Shown here: positions 5,984 to 13,900 of the stretch, piece by piece
Numbering within the stretch: the stretch's first letter is position 1
How the letters are laid out: the number at the start of each line of letters is the position of its first letter
Origin: Acidihalobacter_A sp037381185
GTDB lineage: Bacteria > Pseudomonadota > Gammaproteobacteria > DSM-5130 > Acidihalobacteraceae
DNA length: 15,062 nt
Assembly (NCBI RefSeq): GCF_037381185.1
Contig: NZ_JARRQY010000069.1
Coordinates: forward strand, 1-15,062
Direction: 5' to 3'
The notes under the pieces: model-generated
Told to the model about the DNA's origin: nothing
Seen by the model: the letters and a program-made list of their open reading frames with translations, nothing else
Databases searched by the model: none
Program-made: the position numbers and the translations under genes

Positions 5984-6556
5984 TTAACGGACGTGTTTGA
6001 TGATTGCGGTGAGGCGTCCGGCATCGGGAGCGCCGGTGAAGAAATAAGCCTTGCCGTCGTCGCCGCGGAACACCGTGACCGGGACGCCGCTGATGCCGGC
6101 TTCGGTGAGCAGCGCGGCATTGGCGTTTAGTTTGAAGACGGTCGTTTCGGTCGGTTTCGGCAGCGGCTCGATGCCGCCGTTCGGCGTATCGCCGAAATTC
6201 CAGTCGTCTTCGTTCTTGTAGAAGGCCTGGAGGGGGGACTTTGCTTCGAGGATGGCGGCGGCCTTACCAAGGCTGGTGCGCATGAGAATCCCGACCGGTA
6301 CCCAGCGGACTTCGAGGCCGCCGGCCTTGACGTGAGGACGCAGTTCTTCGTAGAGCTTGTGGCAATAGGGGCAGTTGGGGTCGAAGAACACGTAGATCAG
6401 GTGCGGTCCCTTGCCTTCGACGATCGAGGTCGCCTGGTCCATCTTGCCGAGCAGCGTCGCAGCGCGGTCGTCGGCGTGTCCGGGCGTGGCGACAAGCGTC
6501 AGGCCGAGCAGCAGCAGTGTGGCGAACAGATTCTTTAGCGACGTCATGCGATTCAT
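5984..6556 (-). CDS. Periplasmic DsbG/DsbC-like thiol:disulfide protein without dimerisation domain
   Basis: A 190-aa protein. Residues 1-28 form a signal peptide (basic start, hydrophobic FATLLLLGLTLVA, likely cleavage after PGHA). The mature part is a thioredoxin fold: IYVFFDPNCPYCHKLYEELRP has the redox motif C62-P-Y-C65 and is very close to the DsbG active-site block. RWVPVGIL...AAAILEAKSP follows it, and the cis-Pro loop is GVPV (Pro159). E. coli DsbG and DsbC carry an N-terminal cystatin-like dimerisation domain, but here the catalytic domain starts almost directly after the signal. The protein is therefore probably monomeric and may act as an oxidase or a sulfenic-acid reductase rather than a classical isomerase. 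I chose ATG 6556, which has GAGGGA just upstream; ATG 6571 would add five residues but lacks such a site. It leads the minus-strand group with the two UDP-sugar genes. Confidence 0.9.
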   Translation of the reverse strand: MNRMTSLKNLFATLLLLGLTLVATPGHADDRAATLLGKMDQATSIVEGKGPHLIYVFFDPNCPYCHKLYEELRPHVKAGGLEVRWVPVGILMRTSLGKAAAILEAKSPLQAFYKNEDDWNFGDTPNGGIEPLPKPTETTVFKLNANAALLTEAGISGVPVTVFRGDDGKAYFFTGAPDAGRLTAIIKHVR

Positions 6557-6659
6557 GTCCCTCGTCCCCATCGGTCGTTATGCTTCCGTCGAACTGCGGA
6601 ACTTGTTTCGAGTCTGTATACCATAGAGCCCGGCAGGGGAACACGGCTGGGCACTCGCG

Positions 6660-6665
6660 TACAAT
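6660..6665 (+). promoter_or_regulatory. Candidate -10 box (TACAAT) for the ABC transporter gene
   Basis: TACAAT matches the sigma-70 -10 consensus at five of six positions and lies 65 bp before the start codon in the 173-bp divergent intergenic region. The -35 region is not recognisable. Confidence 0.3.
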
Positions 6666-6698
6666 CCGGCTTGACCGGCTTGGGTACGGTTGAGCGGC

Positions 6699-6710
6699 CC
6701 GTTCGAACGG
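6699..6710. promoter_or_regulatory. Perfect 12-bp palindrome CCGTTCGAACGG, possible operator
   Basis: The palindrome lies 20 bp upstream of the ABC transporter start and directly before its AGGAGA ribosome-binding site (6713-6718), downstream of the candidate -10. A dimeric repressor bound here could block transcription. No regulator in the window is obviously linked to it. Confidence 0.35.
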
Positions 6711-6729
6711 ACAGGAGAGCAGCGACAGC

Positions 6730-8562
6730 ATGAGCCATTACAAGACCGACGCCGGGGTCAGCGCGCACCAGCGTTTCGATCGTGCGTTCTTCCGCGATGC
6801 CTGGCATCTGGCCAAGCCGTATTTCTTCAATTCCGAGGAACGCTGGGCGGCGCGCGGACTGTTCGCCCTGACGATTTTGACTACGCTCGGCGTGGTTTAC
6901 ATCAATGTGCGCATCACCAATTGGTACAACACCTTCTACAATGCGCTGCAGAACTATGACAGCGTTTCTTTCTGGAGGTTGTTGGGCGAGTTCGCCATTC
7001 TCGCGTTCATTTTCATCGCCCTGAGCGTCTATCAGACGTATTTGACCCAGTTGCTCGACCTGCGCTGGCGACGCTGGCTGACGGGTAGTTTCCTGACGCG
7101 TTATCTGAGTGCACGCACCTATTATCATATGGAGGTGTTCAAGCGCGGTCAGGACAACCCCGATCAGCGTATCGCCGACGACCTGTCCTCCTTTGCCCAG
7201 TCCACCAGCAACCTGTTCACGGGCATGCTCAATGCGATCACCAATCTGGTCGCGTTTACCGGTCTTCTATGGGTGCTTTCCGCCAAGGTGATCGTGCCCT
7301 GGGGCGGTGTCGAGCACCACATTCCCGGGTTCCTGGTGTGGGTGGCCCTGCTCTTCGCGGTGGCCTGGACCTGGGTGGCGGCGCGTGTCGGCAACCCCCT
7401 GATTCACCTCAACTACCATCAGCAGCGCCTGCAGGCCGACTTTCGTTTCAGCCTGATGCGCTTGCGCGAGAACAGCGAGGCGGTGGCGCTCTACGGCGGT
7501 GAAGCCAAGGAGCGGGCCAATTTCGATTACCGATTCGATCACGTGTACGGGAACTATAAGCGCCTGATCCTGCGACAAAAGCGTTTCAACTGGTTCAGCA
7601 GTTATTTCGGCCAAGTTGCGATCATTTTGCCGATTCTCGCTACGGCCTCGGCCTATTTCGCCAAAGCCGTACCCCTTGGATTCCTCATGCAGGTGGGTTC
7701 CGCTTTCGGCAACGTGCAGGGGTCCTTCGCCTATCTGGCGCAGAGCTACGACAGCTTCGCTCAATGGCATGCGGTGGTCGACCGACTGCGTGGTTTCCTC
7801 GGTCGTATCGAGGAAATCGAGGAGATGCAGGCGCAGGAACTGCGTATCAAGCGGAGTGTGGGCGAGCGCCTGCAGGTACGGGGACTGAATATCTGTCTAC
7901 CTTCAGGACAGACCATCGTGAGCGACATGACGTTGAGCGTCGAACGCGGTGAACGTCTGTTGATCTCGGGACCTTCGGGGGTGGGCAAGAGCACGTTGTT
8001 GCGCGCCATGGCGGGCCTGTGGCCGTTCGGTTCGGGCGAGATCGAGCTGCCGAGCGGCGACCGCGCGCTGTTTCTGCCGCAGAGGCCGTATCTGCCGCTC
8101 GGGAGTCTGCGGAATGTGCTGCTGTATCCGTCGGGCAGCCCGGCAACGCCGGACGAGCGGCTGCATGACGTGCTGGAGGCGGTCGGCCTGCCTGCGCTCA
8201 TTCCGCACCTCGGCGAACTCGAGCCTTGGTCGCAGGTGCTATCGCTGGGCGAACAGCAGCGCGTAGCCATCGCGCGCGTGCTGCTTCAGCAGCCCGATTA
8301 CGTCTTCCTCGATGAGGCCACTTCAGCGTTGGACGAACCCGCGGAGCGTGCTCTGTACACGCTGCTTACCGAGACGATGCCGAATGCCGCGATCGCCAGT
8401 GTGGCGCACCGCAGCACGCTGCGGGTCTTTCATCAACGCCGCCTGAGTTTGTTAGGTGGCGGACGTTGGGTGGACGAGCCTCTCCCGCACGAAGACGCGG
8501 CGCCCGGCGAAGGCGGACTCAGTGTTGGCGTGGCGCAGGCTCCCGATGAGCCTCTGGTATGA
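6730..8562 (+). CDS. SbmA/BacA-type membrane domain fused to ABC ATPase (YddA/ABCD-like exporter or importer)
   Basis: A 610-aa half-transporter in the inner membrane. Residues 20-345 are the SbmA/BacA-like membrane domain with spans near 42-62, 85-105, 165-185, 200-218 and 293-312. It includes ITNWYNTFYNALQNYD and the EEA-like block EAVALYGGEAKERANF (250-265). Residues 380-582 are the ATPase: Walker A GPSGVGKST (414-422), Q-loop Gln451, signature LSLGEQQR (505-511, the variant usual in this subfamily instead of LSGGQ), Walker B YVFLDE with Glu529, D-loop SALD, and H-loop His560. Homologues are homodimers; described substrates of the wider group include peptides, fatty acyl-CoA and vitamin B12, so the substrate cannot be predicted. 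AGGAGA at 6713-6718 is a good ribosome-binding site, 11 bases from the ATG. The C-terminal 30 residues, rich in Gly, Pro and acidic residues, look like an unstructured tail. aroC follows 83 bp downstream. Confidence 0.93.
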   Translation: MSHYKTDAGVSAHQRFDRAFFRDAWHLAKPYFFNSEERWAARGLFALTILTTLGVVYINVRITNWYNTFYNALQNYDSVSFWRLLGEFAILAFIFIALSVYQTYLTQLLDLRWRRWLTGSFLTRYLSARTYYHMEVFKRGQDNPDQRIADDLSSFAQSTSNLFTGMLNAITNLVAFTGLLWVLSAKVIVPWGGVEHHIPGFLVWVALLFAVAWTWVAARVGNPLIHLNYHQQRLQADFRFSLMRLRENSEAVALYGGEAKERANFDYRFDHVYGNYKRLILRQKRFNWFSSYFGQVAIILPILATASAYFAKAVPLGFLMQVGSAFGNVQGSFAYLAQSYDSFAQWHAVVDRLRGFLGRIEEIEEMQAQELRIKRSVGERLQVRGLNICLPSGQTIVSDMTLSVERGERLLISGPSGVGKSTLLRAMAGLWPFGSGEIELPSGDRALFLPQRPYLPLGSLRNVLLYPSGSPATPDERLHDVLEAVGLPALIPHLGELEPWSQVLSLGEQQRVAIARVLLQQPDYVFLDEATSALDEPAERALYTLLTETMPNAAIASVAHRSTLRVFHQRRLSLLGGGRWVDEPLPHEDAAPGEGGLSVGVAQAPDEPLV

Positions 8563-8645
8563 TTGAGGGCTTGGTCGTACGTCTGCCGGCACGGTCGACC
8601 GACGCTTTGGCGTAACCGGCCACGTTTACTCAGGAATTCCGCTAC

Positions 8646-9746
8646 ATGTCAGGCAACAGCATCGGCAAACTCTTCACCGTAACGTCCTTCGGCGAAAGTC
8701 ACGGCGCGGCCATCGGCTGCATCGTCGACGGCTGCCCTCCAGGGCTGGAACTGAGCGAGGCGGATCTGCAGGCAGACCTCGAGCGCCGCCGTCCGGGCAA
8801 GACCCGCCACACCACGCAGCGCCGTGAACCGGACAACGTACGCATTCTGTCAGGCGTGTTCGAGGGGCGCACCACCGGCACGCCGATCGCGCTGATGATC
8901 GAGAACGTCGACCAGCGTTCCAAGGACTACGGCAAGATCATGGACCGCTTCCGTCCGGGCCATGCCGACTACACCTACTACAAGAAGTACGGTCTGCGCG
9001 ACTACCGCGGCGGGGGGCGTTCCTCGGCGCGCGAGACGGCCATGCGCGTGGCCGCCGGGGCGATCGCCAAGAAGTATCTGGCCGAACGTTTCGGCGTGGC
9101 CGTGCGCGGCTATCTTTCGCAGCTCGGACCGATCCGTCCGGAAGGTTTCGACTGGTCCGTGGTCGAGGAAAATCCGTTCTTCTTTCCGGACGCCGCCAAG
9201 GTCCCCGAGCTGGAAGCCTATATGGACGCGCTGCGCAAATCGGGCGATTCCATCGGCGCGCGGGTCAACGTGGTGGCCGTGGGCGTACCGCCCGGCTGGG
9301 GCGAGCCGATCTTCGACCGGCTCGATGCCGACATCGCCCACGCCATGATGAGCATCAACGCGGTCAAGGGCGTGGAGATCGGCGCCGGCTTTGCCAGCGT
9401 GGAGCAGAAGGGCACCGAGCATCGCGACGAGATCACCCCCGAGGGTTTTCTCGGCAACAACGCCGGTGGCATCCTCGGCGGCATCTCCAGCGGCCAGGCC
9501 ATTACCGTGAGCATCGCGCTCAAGCCCACCTCCAGCCTGCGTCTGCCGGGGCGTACGGTCAATCTGCAGGGCGAGCCGGTGGAAGTGGTTACCGAAGGGC
9601 GCCACGATCCCTGCGTCGGCATCCGAGCTACGCCCATCGCCGAGGCGATGCTCGCGGTCGTGCTGATGGACCACATGCTGCGCCAGCGTGCACAGAACGC
9701 CGAGGTGCACACGGAGCTGGCCGACATACCCGCGCAGACGCCCTGA
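8646..9746 (+). CDS. aroC: Chorismate synthase
   Basis: A 366-aa enzyme converting 5-enolpyruvylshikimate-3-phosphate to chorismate, the last common step to aromatic amino acids, folate and quinones; it needs reduced FMN. Family signatures are intact: GESHG (16-20), ERRRPGK (46-52), FRPGHADYTYYKKYGLRDYR (102-121), GGGRSSARET (122-131), and GGILGGISSGQ around residue 280. Length matches bacterial AroC. The start is supported by AGGAA about 11 bases upstream and by the conserved MSGNSIGKLF N-terminus. It lies 18 bp before rlmJ on the same strand, so the two are probably co-transcribed. Nothing unusual is seen. Confidence 0.98.
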   Translation: MSGNSIGKLFTVTSFGESHGAAIGCIVDGCPPGLELSEADLQADLERRRPGKTRHTTQRREPDNVRILSGVFEGRTTGTPIALMIENVDQRSKDYGKIMDRFRPGHADYTYYKKYGLRDYRGGGRSSARETAMRVAAGAIAKKYLAERFGVAVRGYLSQLGPIRPEGFDWSVVEENPFFFPDAAKVPELEAYMDALRKSGDSIGARVNVVAVGVPPGWGEPIFDRLDADIAHAMMSINAVKGVEIGAGFASVEQKGTEHRDEITPEGFLGNNAGGILGGISSGQAITVSIALKPTSSLRLPGRTVNLQGEPVEVVTEGRHDPCVGIRATPIAEAMLAVVLMDHMLRQRAQNAEVHTELADIPAQTP

Positions 9747-9764
9747 ATCGCAGAAACTGCGCAT

Positions 9765-10622
9765 ATGTTCGCCTATCAACATGGTTTTCACGCCGGCAAC
9801 CACGCCGACGTGCTCAAGCACGTGGTGCTGCTCGCGCTGCTTGAGGCGCTGCGCCGCAAGGCCAAGCCGTTCTTCGTCCTGGACACCCACGGCGGTGACG
9901 GCTTGTACGCCTTGAACAGCGCCCAGGCGCTCAAGGTCGGGGAATACCGCGGCGGGGTGGGGCGATTGTGGGACGAGCGCGGGCTGCATCCTGCGATCGA
10001 TGCCTGGTTGGATGCCGTGGCGGCGGAGAACGCCGAAGGCGAGCTGCTGCGCTATCCCGGTTCGCCGCGCCTGGTTGTGTGGCAGTTGCGGGAAAAGGAC
10101 CGGCTGGTGGCGGTGGAAGGCCACAACAACGTGTTCCCGCGCCTGGCCGAAAATCTGCGCGGCCTGCCCGGTGCACGCGCCGAGCACGGCGACGGCTACC
10201 GGGCGCTCAAGGCGCATCTGCCGCCGGCCAGCGGGCGCGGGCTGGTGCTCATCGATCCGAGCTACGAGGCCCGCGGAGAGTATCAGCGCCTGACTCAGGC
10301 GCTGAAGCTGATTCACGGGCGTTTCCGCCAGGGGCTGGTCGCCGTGTGGTACCCGTTGCTGCCGAACAAACCGGCTGCAGCCTGGTTGGAGGAAGTCGCA
10401 ACGCTCGGTATACCTGACATTCTGGTGGCGGAACTGAGCGTTGACGAACCGTCGTCCGGGCGCGGTCTCTACGGTAGCGGCATGCTGTTGGTGAATCCGC
10501 CGTGGGGGCTGGAGGCGATGCTGCGGGACGTGCTGCCGCTGCTGCATGCGCAGCTGTCCTTGGACGGTGCGGGCGGGTGGCGCGTGTCGACGCTGGTCGA
10601 CGAGCAGGGCGGGCGCGGCTGA
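9765..10622 (+). CDS. rlmJ: 23S rRNA (adenine(2030)-N6)-methyltransferase
   Basis: A 285-aa SAM-dependent methyltransferase that modifies A2030 of 23S rRNA. The family N-terminus YQHGFHAGNHADVLKH (residues 4-19) is unmistakable. The SAM-binding motif I is LDTHGGDG (39-46), and GEYRGGVGRLW follows. The catalytic motif IV reads D164-P-S-Y167, where E. coli and most N6-adenine methyltransferases have DPPY; the Asp and Tyr positions remain. Length is close to the E. coli enzyme (280). It begins 18 bp after aroC, and its stop is five bases before the MFS start, suggesting translational coupling in an aroC-rlmJ-MFS run. Confidence 0.95.
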   Translation: MFAYQHGFHAGNHADVLKHVVLLALLEALRRKAKPFFVLDTHGGDGLYALNSAQALKVGEYRGGVGRLWDERGLHPAIDAWLDAVAAENAEGELLRYPGSPRLVVWQLREKDRLVAVEGHNNVFPRLAENLRGLPGARAEHGDGYRALKAHLPPASGRGLVLIDPSYEARGEYQRLTQALKLIHGRFRQGLVAVWYPLLPNKPAAAWLEEVATLGIPDILVAELSVDEPSSGRGLYGSGMLLVNPPWGLEAMLRDVLPLLHAQLSLDGAGGWRVSTLVDEQGGRG

Positions 10623-10627
10623 CGCGC

Positions 10628-11815
10628 ATGTCGCCGTTTCCCCGCGCGACTGCCGACCCTTCCACCGCAACGCCGTATTGGCGCCTGTCCGCGTTCTATT
10701 TCGTCTATTTCACAATCACCGGCGCGTTCGTGCCGTACTGGAGTCTCTATCTCCAGCATTTCGGTTATGCGCCGGTCGCCATCGGCGTGCTGGTGGCCGT
10801 GCCGATGGCGACCAAGATCGTGGCCCCCTTTCTGTGGGGGTGGCTGGCCGATCGCAGCGGCCGGCGGATGCAGGTCATTCGCCTCGGCGCACTACTTGCG
10901 GCGCTGAGTTTCATCGGCGTGTTTCTCGGCCACGGCGCCTGGTGGCTGGCGCTGGTGGTCGGGGCGTTCAGCTTTTTCTGGAACGCGGCGCTGCCCCAGT
11001 TCGAGGCCGCTACGCTGGGGCATCTGGGCGTGGCGGATCATCACTACAGCCGGATCCGCCTGTGGGGTTCGATCGGTTTCGTGGTCAGCGTGGTGCTGCT
11101 CGGCGAGGCCTTCGGCCATGTGTCGGTGACCTGGCTGGTCCCGGTCATCGCCGCGCTGTTGGCGGCGCTGTGGCTGACCAGCCTGAGCGTGCCGGCGCCG
11201 CCGGCAGTCGACCATCGAGATACCGTCGATCATCGCATGGGGGCCGTGCTGCGCCGGCCGGCGGTACTGGCCTTGTTCGCGACCTGCCTGCTGATCCAGG
11301 CCAGCCACGGGCCGTACTACGCCTTTTTCACCCTGTATCTGCGCGAGCATGGCTACAGTTCCGCCCTGACCGGCCAGCTGTGGGCGCTTGGCGTATTGGC
11401 CGAAATCGTGGTGTTTCTGTTCATGCCACGCCTGCTGCCGCGCTTCGGGGCGCGGCGCCTGCTCATCTTCGCATTGTTCGCCACCGCCGTGCGCTGGTTG
11501 CTGATCGCCGCCCTGGTCGACAGCCTGCCGGCGCTGGTGTTCGGTCAGACGCTGCATGCGGCCAGCTACGGGATCTATCATGCCGCCGCGATTCATCTGA
11601 TTTACCGCTATTTCCCTGGACGCTTGCAGGGCCGGGGCCAGGCACTGTACTCCAGCGTCGGCTTCGGCGTAGGCGGTGCGCTCGGCGCCTTGGTTAGCGG
11701 TTACGTCTGGAGCGGGGTGTCGCCTGCGGCCAGTTTCGTCATGGGAGCGGCATTGGCGGCGGGCGGTGGGCTGGTGGGTTATTTCGGTCTGCGTGCGCAA
11801 ACGGCGCGGCAGTGA
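10628..11815 (+). CDS. MFS transporter, HcaT/LacY-like (3-phenylpropionate transporter family)
   Basis: A 395-aa inner-membrane permease with about twelve hydrophobic segments and a hydrophilic central loop near residues 192-203 (DHRDTVDHRMG). The opening YFVYFTITGAFVPYWSLYLQHFGYAPVAIG and the loop 2-3 motif GWLADRSGRR resemble the HcaT/MFS_1-like proton symporters. Homologues carry aromatic acids or sugars, but many are uncharacterised and the substrate is unknown. The frame is open further upstream, to 10502 inside rlmJ, but ATG 10628 puts the first membrane span at the usual distance and lies just five bases after the rlmJ stop, so I take it as the start. It converges on the HAD gene with a 16-bp gap and no obvious terminator. 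Confidence 0.92.
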   Translation: MSPFPRATADPSTATPYWRLSAFYFVYFTITGAFVPYWSLYLQHFGYAPVAIGVLVAVPMATKIVAPFLWGWLADRSGRRMQVIRLGALLAALSFIGVFLGHGAWWLALVVGAFSFFWNAALPQFEAATLGHLGVADHHYSRIRLWGSIGFVVSVVLLGEAFGHVSVTWLVPVIAALLAALWLTSLSVPAPPAVDHRDTVDHRMGAVLRRPAVLALFATCLLIQASHGPYYAFFTLYLREHGYSSALTGQLWALGVLAEIVVFLFMPRLLPRFGARRLLIFALFATAVRWLLIAALVDSLPALVFGQTLHAASYGIYHAAAIHLIYRYFPGRLQGRGQALYSSVGFGVGGALGALVSGYVWSGVSPAASFVMGAALAAGGGLVGYFGLRAQTARQ

Positions 11816-11831
11816 GGCCGGGCAAGCCGGT

Positions 11832-12608
11832 TCAGCGCTTTTCCAGAATCCATTCGACCGCCGCCGGCAGGTCGTCCAGAAGCACCGCCCCGGGGGATTC
11901 GATGCGTCTTTCGTCACCGTTGCGGTACTTGCCGGTGCGTACGAGCAGGCCCTGCAGGCCGGCGCGCAGGGCGCCGTCGACATCGGCGGTCGCATCGTCG
12001 CCGATCATCAGCGTTTCCGCCGGTGTGCAACCCAGTGCAGCGACGGCCTGGTGGAAGAAGGCCGGGGCGGGTTTTCCCAGTACACGGGCGCGGGTGTCGG
12101 CGGCGTATTCGAGCGCGGTCTTGAACGGGCCGATATCGAGCGATAGCCCGTCAGGCTCGCGAAAGTAGCGGTTGTCGCCGAGTGCCAATAGTGGCGCGCC
12201 TTCCATCAGCAGGCGGAAGGCCGCGTTCAGGTTGTCATAGGTGAAATCCTGCGCGGCATCGCCGAGTACCACGGCATTCGGGCTGCGTGTATCCATACCG
12301 GAGAATTCGACGTGCAGTTCGGGGTGTATCAGCAGATATGGGCGTAGCGCATGATCCTTCAGATACGCGAGAGCAGCCTGCGTCGGCGTGAGAACTTCTT
12401 CCGCCGCGATCGCAAAGCCCATCGAATTAAGCCGTTCGACGAGGCTCACGCGAGGTTGTCGCGTGGTGTTGGTCACGTAACGCAGCGGCAGCCCGATGGA
12501 GCGCAGTCTCCGCAGGGCGGAGACTGCGCCTGGTAGCGCGGTGTTGCCTACATGCAGTACGCCACTGAGGTCGAGCAGGACGCCTCGGATGGACAGGGGC
12601 TCGTTCAT
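11832..12608 (-). CDS. LHPP-like HAD-IIA family phosphatase
   Basis: A 258-aa cytoplasmic HAD-superfamily hydrolase of the IIA (large C2 cap) type. Motif I is LLDLSGVLH (Asp13; Ser15 replaces the second Asp of the usual DxD, as in the LHPP group, which has DISGVL). Motif II is VTNTT (45-49), the motif III lysine is Lys179 in LGKPAPAFF, and motif IV is MIGDDATADVDGA (Asp204, Asp205). The stretch LRPYLLIH, then PNAVVLGDAAQDFTYDNLNAAFRLLMEG and LDIGPFKTALEYA, follows mammalian LHPP (phospholysine phosphohistidine inorganic pyrophosphate phosphatase) closely. The substrate in this organism may be pyrophosphate or a phosphoramidate. It is 89 bp downstream of doxDA on the same strand. The start lacks a clear ribosome-binding site. 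Confidence 0.92.
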   Translation of the reverse strand: MNEPLSIRGVLLDLSGVLHVGNTALPGAVSALRRLRSIGLPLRYVTNTTRQPRVSLVERLNSMGFAIAAEEVLTPTQAALAYLKDHALRPYLLIHPELHVEFSGMDTRSPNAVVLGDAAQDFTYDNLNAAFRLLMEGAPLLALGDNRYFREPDGLSLDIGPFKTALEYAADTRARVLGKPAPAFFHQAVAALGCTPAETLMIGDDATADVDGALRAGLQGLLVRTGKYRNGDERRIESPGAVLLDDLPAAVEWILEKR

Positions 12609-12649
12609 CCCGGTATCGCAGTCGTGAGTCTGCCGTCAATGCTAATGCG

Positions 12650-12696
12650 GCCGAGCGCGCGATGCACGGGGCGTATGAACCTATCCTCCGCTCGGC
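12650..12696. repeat. 8-bp inverted repeat in the doxDA-HAD gap
   Basis: GCCGAGCG (12650-12657) and CGCTCGGC (12689-12696) are exact complements with a 31-base spacer. One arm ends a single base from the doxDA stop codon. No T tract follows on the minus strand, so an mRNA stability or processing stem is more likely than a terminator. Confidence 0.45.
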
Positions 12697-12697
12697 A

Positions 12698-13786
12698 TCA
12701 CTTCAATGTGAACGGGAGTTTCCATTGCTTGCCGTCGATATCGCGCAGGCGCAGCGTATAGCTGCCTGCCTGCAGGTTCGCGAGACCGGGCAGGTCGATG
12801 CGGGCCTTGGCGCCGGTCACGCCGCCGATGCCGTAGGCGGTCGGTTTGAACTGCGATGCCCAGGCTTGCGTGAAACGGTTGTCTATGGCCTTGGAGGGCA
12901 GCGAACTGAGCCGTTGTCCGCTCCACTGTTCGACCGGATTGCCCCGGGCATTGAGCAGTTCGGCTCCGATCAGGTACAGCTTGCCGGTGTCGGGGCCGGC
13001 ATTCACGTAGGCGGAGAAGCGTACGCTGCCGTCGGCGGTTGCCGTCGCGTCACTCAAGGCGAGCGAGTAGTGGTGGAAATTGACCCGTGCGTGCAGAGGC
13101 GTAAAGACGGCGCCGTGTAGATACTGGTAGAAACCGGCGGTGAACAGCAGTGATAACAGGCCTAGCGCGATGCCCCAGCGGCGCGTGACCTCGAGTGGCA
13201 GGGGGCCGGAAAACAGCAGGCGAAACCAGCCCCGCTCGGAGAGCGCGTTCGAGCGATTGGCCAGCCACTGGTCGAGAGACCAGCTGCCGCCGCCGGTGAG
13301 CATGAGCGTGGTTCCCATGGCGAAGCCGGCGGCCGCCATGGTCCACTCGTCCACGCAGGTCGAGCCCATCCAGCCGAAGATGAGCATCAGCGAGACGTTG
13401 AGGCCCATGCTGGCAAAGGCCAAGAAGCGGGTGGCGATACCCAGGATCAGGCCGACGCCGACGACCAGTTCCACCAGCGTCCAGAACCAGACCATGAAGT
13501 GCAGGAAGCTGCCGTGCAGCACGATCCATTCGATCAGTCCGGGGAACATCGAGCCGGGCATGGCGTGGACCAGCTTGTTGGCCACGTAGCCTGCCACGCT
13601 CGGATCCATCTTCACCGCGTAAAGACTGCCGTGGGCGGAATGGAAATCGTAGAACAGCCTGCGCGAGGCGCCGCCCCAGAAGATCCAGCCCTGTACCAGT
13701 CGCACGCCGAGCGCCATGATGCCGACGAGGGCAAACAGGCTTTCGGGCGTCCAGGCACGGTTGTTGGATGAATGGGTGGTCTGCAT
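12698..13786 (-). CDS. doxDA: Fused thiosulfate:quinone oxidoreductase, DoxD and DoxA domains
   Basis: A 362-aa membrane protein. Residues 15-175 form the DoxD/DoxX-type domain with spans near 17-38, 96-117, 121-141 and 147-163. A fifth span (203-222) leads into a soluble domain (about 230-362) that matches DoxA, with YLIGAELLNARGNPVEQWSGQRL, YGIGGVTGAKARIDLPG and a C-terminal SYTLRLRDIDGKQW. In Acidianus these are two subunits; in bacteria such as Acidithiobacillus they are fused, as here. The enzyme oxidises thiosulfate to tetrathionate and reduces membrane quinone. The DoxA part would face the periplasm if the fifth span exits outward. The start is firm: AGGAGG lies seven bases before the ATG (13794-13799 on the plus strand). 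A Dnr-like regulator is 114 bp upstream on the same strand and an LHPP-like phosphatase is downstream. This is the best evidence for a sulfur-oxidising lifestyle. Confidence 0.92.
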   Translation of the reverse strand: MQTTHSSNNRAWTPESLFALVGIMALGVRLVQGWIFWGGASRRLFYDFHSAHGSLYAVKMDPSVAGYVANKLVHAMPGSMFPGLIEWIVLHGSFLHFMVWFWTLVELVVGVGLILGIATRFLAFASMGLNVSLMLIFGWMGSTCVDEWTMAAAGFAMGTTLMLTGGGSWSLDQWLANRSNALSERGWFRLLFSGPLPLEVTRRWGIALGLLSLLFTAGFYQYLHGAVFTPLHARVNFHHYSLALSDATATADGSVRFSAYVNAGPDTGKLYLIGAELLNARGNPVEQWSGQRLSSLPSKAIDNRFTQAWASQFKPTAYGIGGVTGAKARIDLPGLANLQAGSYTLRLRDIDGKQWKLPFTLK

Positions 13787-13900
13787 GGGTCAGCCTCCTG
13801 CTGCGCTATGTCCGTGGAAAGATAGCGTTCGACCTGCGGCATGGCGGCAAGTTCATTAGAATATGATTATTTTTTCTCGTGGATTTTGTGTGGATCGGCA

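Noticed and set aside
8563..8645. Promoter for aroC (TTGGCG ... TTTACT)
   Set aside because: The two boxes are only 12 bp apart, too close for a sigma-70 promoter.
10502..10627. 42-residue N-terminal extension of the MFS transporter
   Set aside because: It lies inside rlmJ, is Ala/Arg-rich, and a suitable ATG follows the rlmJ stop.
8850..10670. 606-aa minus-strand ORF opposite aroC and rlmJ
   Set aside because: Antisense shadow of two clearly conserved genes; His/Arg/Gln-rich with no domains.
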